A stretch of DNA of 64,000 bases from Bacillus sp. 165 (GTDB lineage Bacteria > Bacillota > Bacilli > Bacillales > Bacillaceae_G): positions 310,001 to 374,000 of the forward strand of contig NZ_JAGHKQ010000003.1 in assembly GCF_017742235.1 (NCBI RefSeq), written 5' to 3'. Below are positions 61,875-64,000 of this stretch, piece by piece. Numbering within the stretch: position 1 is the stretch's first letter; the number at the start of each line of letters is the position of its first letter. The translations under genes were made by a program, and so were the position numbers. The notes below the pieces were generated by a model. It ran no database searches. It saw only the letters and a list, made by a program, of their open reading frames with translations, and was not told where the DNA came from.

Positions 61875-62564
61875 TCATAGTTCATCTTTAAAACACTGAA
61901 TAAACAAAAAATCAGCTGAACTTAGTACCGCATACTGTATATCTTTTATTATGAGGTTTCGTTTCTTCACTTCATATAATAGCCACTCTTTACTCGGGTA
62001 TGCCGACTGTAAATTTGCATGAACGAATTCACCATTTATTATAAGCTCTAGCGGTACTTTATTTTTCATAGCTGAAAACATTCCAAGCTCTTGCTTTGTC
62101 GGGTTACGATAAGCTTCTTTTTTTAAAACAGATATTTTCCCGCTATTCTCAAGTACAACATACTCTACTTCTTTTATATCAAAAATATCTTTTTCTCTTA
62201 ATAATTGCTGCAGCATATCCAATGTCATATTAAGTTTTTTCATATTCTCTTCCACTATCTTGCCATTTTGGATAATCACAGCTGGCTGTCCGGAAATCCA
62301 TCTTCTTATATGACGGCTTTTTGTAGCTATATGTGCTAAACCGAGTGTGATGAACGTAAAAGATAAAAACGAAGCAATCATGGGCAAAGATTTAATATGC
62401 AAATTAAAGGCAAGATTTGCAGCTACAGAGCCAATCGTAATATAAAAAACAAAATTATAGTATGTACTCGTCGAATTTACAGTTTTTCCAAGTTTATTTG
62501 CCATAATCATTAATAAACAAAAGGAAACAAAGGTTCTAAGGATTGATTCAATAATATCGTGCAT
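61875..62564 (-). CDS. DUF421/YetF-family membrane protein
   Basis: A 229-residue protein: three membrane helices in the first 90 residues (L-R-T-F-V-S-F-C-L-L-M-I-M-A-N-K-L-G-K at 8-26), then two cytosolic YetF domains including G-Q-P-A-V-I-I-Q-N-G-K-I near 97 and L-I-I-N-G-E-F near 175. Bacillus members of this group influence spore properties (2Duf/YetF type). The ATG at 62564 with GGAGAAAG upstream is used; an earlier in-frame start at 62606 is less likely. Confidence 0.87.
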   Translation of the reverse strand: MHDIIESILRTFVSFCLLMIMANKLGKTVNSTSTYYNFVFYITIGSVAANLAFNLHIKSLPMIASFLSFTFITLGLAHIATKSRHIRRWISGQPAVIIQNGKIVEENMKKLNMTLDMLQQLLREKDIFDIKEVEYVVLENSGKISVLKKEAYRNPTKQELGMFSAMKNKVPLELIINGEFVHANLQSAYPSKEWLLYEVKKRNLIIKDIQYAVLSSADFLFIQCFKDEL

Positions 62565-62774
62565 GCTTCTTTCTCCAAATCTTATAAGATACTTGTAAAT
62601 AATCATTTACAGTATGCATGGAATCAAAAGAAAATATGTTATGAAGAACACCGCCATCAGATGGACTTGGTGCAAAATCTAATTCATGTTGTAAACAAAC
62701 ATTGAACTTCCCTCACTTACTTTTTATGAAAAACTGCAGTAGAGATCTTCTCACTCAAAATAATAAAATTTTGC

Positions 62775-62812
62775 CAAAAAAGCTTCGCCCCTTAAAAAAG
62801 GCGAAGCTTTTT
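62775..62812 (-). terminator. Terminator of the repeat-tail protein gene
   Basis: AAAAAGCTTCGCC and GGCGAAGCTTTTT form a perfect 13-bp stem over an 11-base loop, shortly after the stop codon at 62830. Confidence 0.88.
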
Positions 62813-62829
62813 CCAGAAAACTGTTCGCT

Positions 62830-63777
62830 TTATTTAGAACCTTTACCTTGCTTTCCACCAGGTGCAGGCCCTTCATTGTCACCTTTTCCTTCGCCTTGAT
62901 CTTTACCAGGACCTTCGCCTTGACCCTTTCCTTGGTCTTTATCTTGGTCCTCATCTTTTCCTTCGCCTTGGTCCTCACCTTTTCCTTCGCCTTGGTCCTC
63001 ACCTTGGCCTTCTCCTTGGCCTTCTCCTTGACCTTCTCCTTGGCCTCCGCCTTGACCTTCTCCTTGACCTCCGCCTTGACCTTCTCCTTGGCCTTCTCCT
63101 TGACCTTCTCCTTGACCTCCGCCTTGACCTTCTCCTTGGCCTCCTCCTTGACCTTCTCCTTGGCCTCCGCCTTGACCTTCTCCTTGGCCTCCGCCTTGAC
63201 CTCCTCCTTGGCCTCCTCCTTGACCTTCTCCTTGGCCTCCTCCTTGTCCTTCTCCTTGGCCTCCTCCTTGACCTTCTCCTTGGCCTCCGCCTTGACCTTC
63301 GCCTTGACCTCCTCCTTGGCCTCCGCCTTGGCCTCCTCCTTGACCTCCTCCTTGGCCTCCGCCTTGACCTCCTCCTTGGCCTCCGCCTTGACCTCCACCT
63401 TGGCCCTCACCTTGGCCTCCTGGCTTCGGAGAGATTTTCAGACTTGCATAAGCATACATAATTGATTCAAGCGTACGGCTATCTACCGCTCCAGTAACCG
63501 GAAGACCATGTCGTTTTTGATAATACTTTACTCCACGAACTGTTGCTTCATCGTAATGACCATCAATTTTACCTGCATAACTGCCGAGTGATTTCAACAT
63601 CCCCTGAATTACAAATATATCAGATCCATGCGCACCTTTACCGACAGCCAAACCAACAGCCGGCATGCACACCAATAACATGACCGTCAATAGCAACGCA
63701 CTGATACGTTTTCCTCCAGCTCGCCCAAAGTTTAGTTTGTTTCCGTTCCAATCCCATTTTTTCAAAAAACACACCAT
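62830..63777 (-). CDS. Secreted peptidoglycan-binding protein with long Gly-Gln repeat tail
   Basis: A 315-residue exported protein. A signal peptide spans about residues 23-45 (L-L-L-T-V-M-L-L-V-C-M-P-A-V-G-L-A). A PG_binding_1 domain covers 52-113 (G-S-D-I-F-V-I-Q-G-M-L-K-S-L-G and G-L-P-V-T-G-A-V-D-S-R-T-L). The tail from 119 to about 300 is almost only Gly, Gln, Glu, Lys and Asp in a G-Q-G-G/G-Q-G-E pattern, ending K-Q-G-K-G-S-K. No LPxTG or membrane anchor exists, so it may bind cell wall or spore cortex through the N-terminal domain. Start is GTG at 63777 or TTG at 63765; upstream signals do not decide. Confidence 0.85.
   Translation of the reverse strand: MVCFLKKWDWNGNKLNFGRAGGKRISALLLTVMLLVCMPAVGLAVGKGAHGSDIFVIQGMLKSLGSYAGKIDGHYDEATVRGVKYYQKRHGLPVTGAVDSRTLESIMYAYASLKISPKPGGQGEGQGGGQGGGQGGGQGGGQGGGQGGGQGGGQGGGQGEGQGGGQGEGQGGGQGEGQGGGQGEGQGGGQGGGQGGGQGEGQGGGQGEGQGGGQGEGQGGGQGEGQGEGQGEGQGGGQGEGQGGGQGEGQGEGQGEGQGEDQGEGKGEDQGEGKDEDQDKDQGKGQGEGPGKDQGEGKGDNEGPAPGGKQGKGSK
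62880..63420. repeat. In-gene 6/12-bp tandem repeat array
   Basis: Tens of imperfect copies of GGCCAAGGAGGA/GGTCAAGGAGAA-type units (read on the minus strand) encode the Gly-Gln tail. Unit length is a multiple of three, so gain or loss keeps the frame. Because of this periodicity other frames on both strands stay open too, giving shadow ORFs of about 200 codons rich in Lys/Glu/Ala or Leu. Confidence 0.9.
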
Positions 63778-64000
63778 CCTTCAAAAAATTTTCCAATTAT
63801 TATTGGTACAAATGTTACTATCCCCTAATTTTCGTTGAGTACTACAAGTATTTGCTTGCTTCTTAAAAGCCCCGCTATTTATTGGCTTATACATTGTAAT
63901 GGTTTTATAAAAATAAAAAATGAATAAATCCCGTTCTTCTATTAAGAAGAATCATGACATTATTTACTACACACAAAAAAGCACCGTATTACATTAAAGT
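63778..64000. other. Right-edge region, no gene seen
   Basis: The last 223 bases contain no frame with a start and ribosome binding site. TTCTTCT and AGAAGAA at about 63935-63952 form a weak hairpin. The promoter of the repeat-tail gene should be here on the minus strand. Confidence 0.5.

Noticed and set aside
61747..61899. A 50-codon plus-strand frame beginning M-S-T-Y-F
   Set aside because: Weak ribosome binding site, overlaps the end of the well-supported YetF-like gene, no recognisable features.
62751..63410. A 219-codon Lys/Glu/Ala-rich frame on the minus strand and two Leu-rich plus-strand frames over the same DNA
   Set aside because: They are by-products of the 3n-periodic repeat in the peptidoglycan-binding protein gene; they lack signals, and the real frame has a signal peptide and domain.
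1..64000. Possible CRISPR arrays, tRNA/rRNA genes, prophage or insertion sequences
   Set aside because: No regularly spaced repeats with unique spacers, no tRNA cloverleaf-like conserved TTCGAATC arms outside T-box leaders, and no transposase or phage structural genes were recognised on reading. A tRNAscan/Infernal run would settle the RNA part.

Overview
The window comes from a low-GC, spore-forming Firmicute of the genus Bacillus or a close relative. The support is: strong AGGAGG-type ribosome binding sites, frequent GTG/TTG starts, three T-box leaders, a Bacillus-type LexA/SOS promoter, a UvrX-YolD pair, a decayed GerC-family spore germination gene, and many families typical of the B. cereus group (SET-domain protein, DUF4180, DUF5946, YetF, YwaF). 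Most genes lie on the minus strand. I found no rRNA, tRNA, CRISPR array, intact insertion sequence or prophage. The assignment is from gene content only; no species can be named.

Layout. 1-4.8 kb: the start of a chromate transporter gene, an intact and a broken GNAT acetyltransferase, an unknown 523-residue protein, a fatty-acid-hydroxylase-type membrane protein and a small DUF3951-like protein. 4.8-20.5 kb: three aminoacyl-tRNA synthetase genes (ileS of the long type 2 class, argS of the Lactobacillales class, tyrS of the TyrZ class). Each follows its own T-box leader, and I read specifiers ATC (Ile), CGC (Arg) and TAC (Tyr). Between them are a regulator-MFS pair, an unusual three-gene operon (ornithine-cyclodeaminase-like protein, divergent M19 peptidase-like protein, CocE/NonD hydrolase) and several dead genes. 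20.6-28.9 kb: a SET-domain protein, an Mta-like MerR activator, a cardiolipin synthase, an SOS-controlled uvrX-yolD operon, an AdhR-like MerR regulator divergent from a short-chain dehydrogenase, and a D-cysteine-desulfhydrase-like enzyme.

29.5-33 kb: a nosD-nosL-nosY-nosF set with no nosZ in view. 33-39 kb: an ArsR/SRPBCC pair, a VOC protein, a nitroreductase and a CPA2 cation/proton antiporter. 39.4-43.8 kb: an FMN alpha-hydroxy-acid oxidase, a class II aldolase, a divergent MFS importer and a GntR/FCD regulator, with an 18-bp perfect palindrome in the divergent promoter region; this looks like one catabolic module. 44.4-53.5 kb: a rifampicin-phosphotransferase/PEP-synthase-type enzyme, a polysaccharide deacetylase, an LD-carboxypeptidase-like protein and a TetR-ABC exporter operon with two operators around a consensus promoter. 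53.7-64 kb: a gerC pseudogene, a small anchored protein-ApbE-heme membrane protein operon, a DUF606-Crp-DUF606 cassette, a yfnB pseudogene, YwaF-like, pentapeptide and YetF-like proteins, and a secreted peptidoglycan-binding protein with a very long Gly-Gln repeat tail.

Two themes stand out. One is regulation readable from sequence: T-boxes, two MerR promoters with 19-bp spacers, a doubly LexA-flanked promoter and several near-perfect operators. The other is gene decay: at least eight lesioned or truncated genes are scattered among intact ones. I saw no clearly new defence or mobile system. The best candidates for undescribed biology are the OCD/M19-like/CocE operon, the nosZ-less nos cluster, and the ApbE/heme-protein/small-protein trio.
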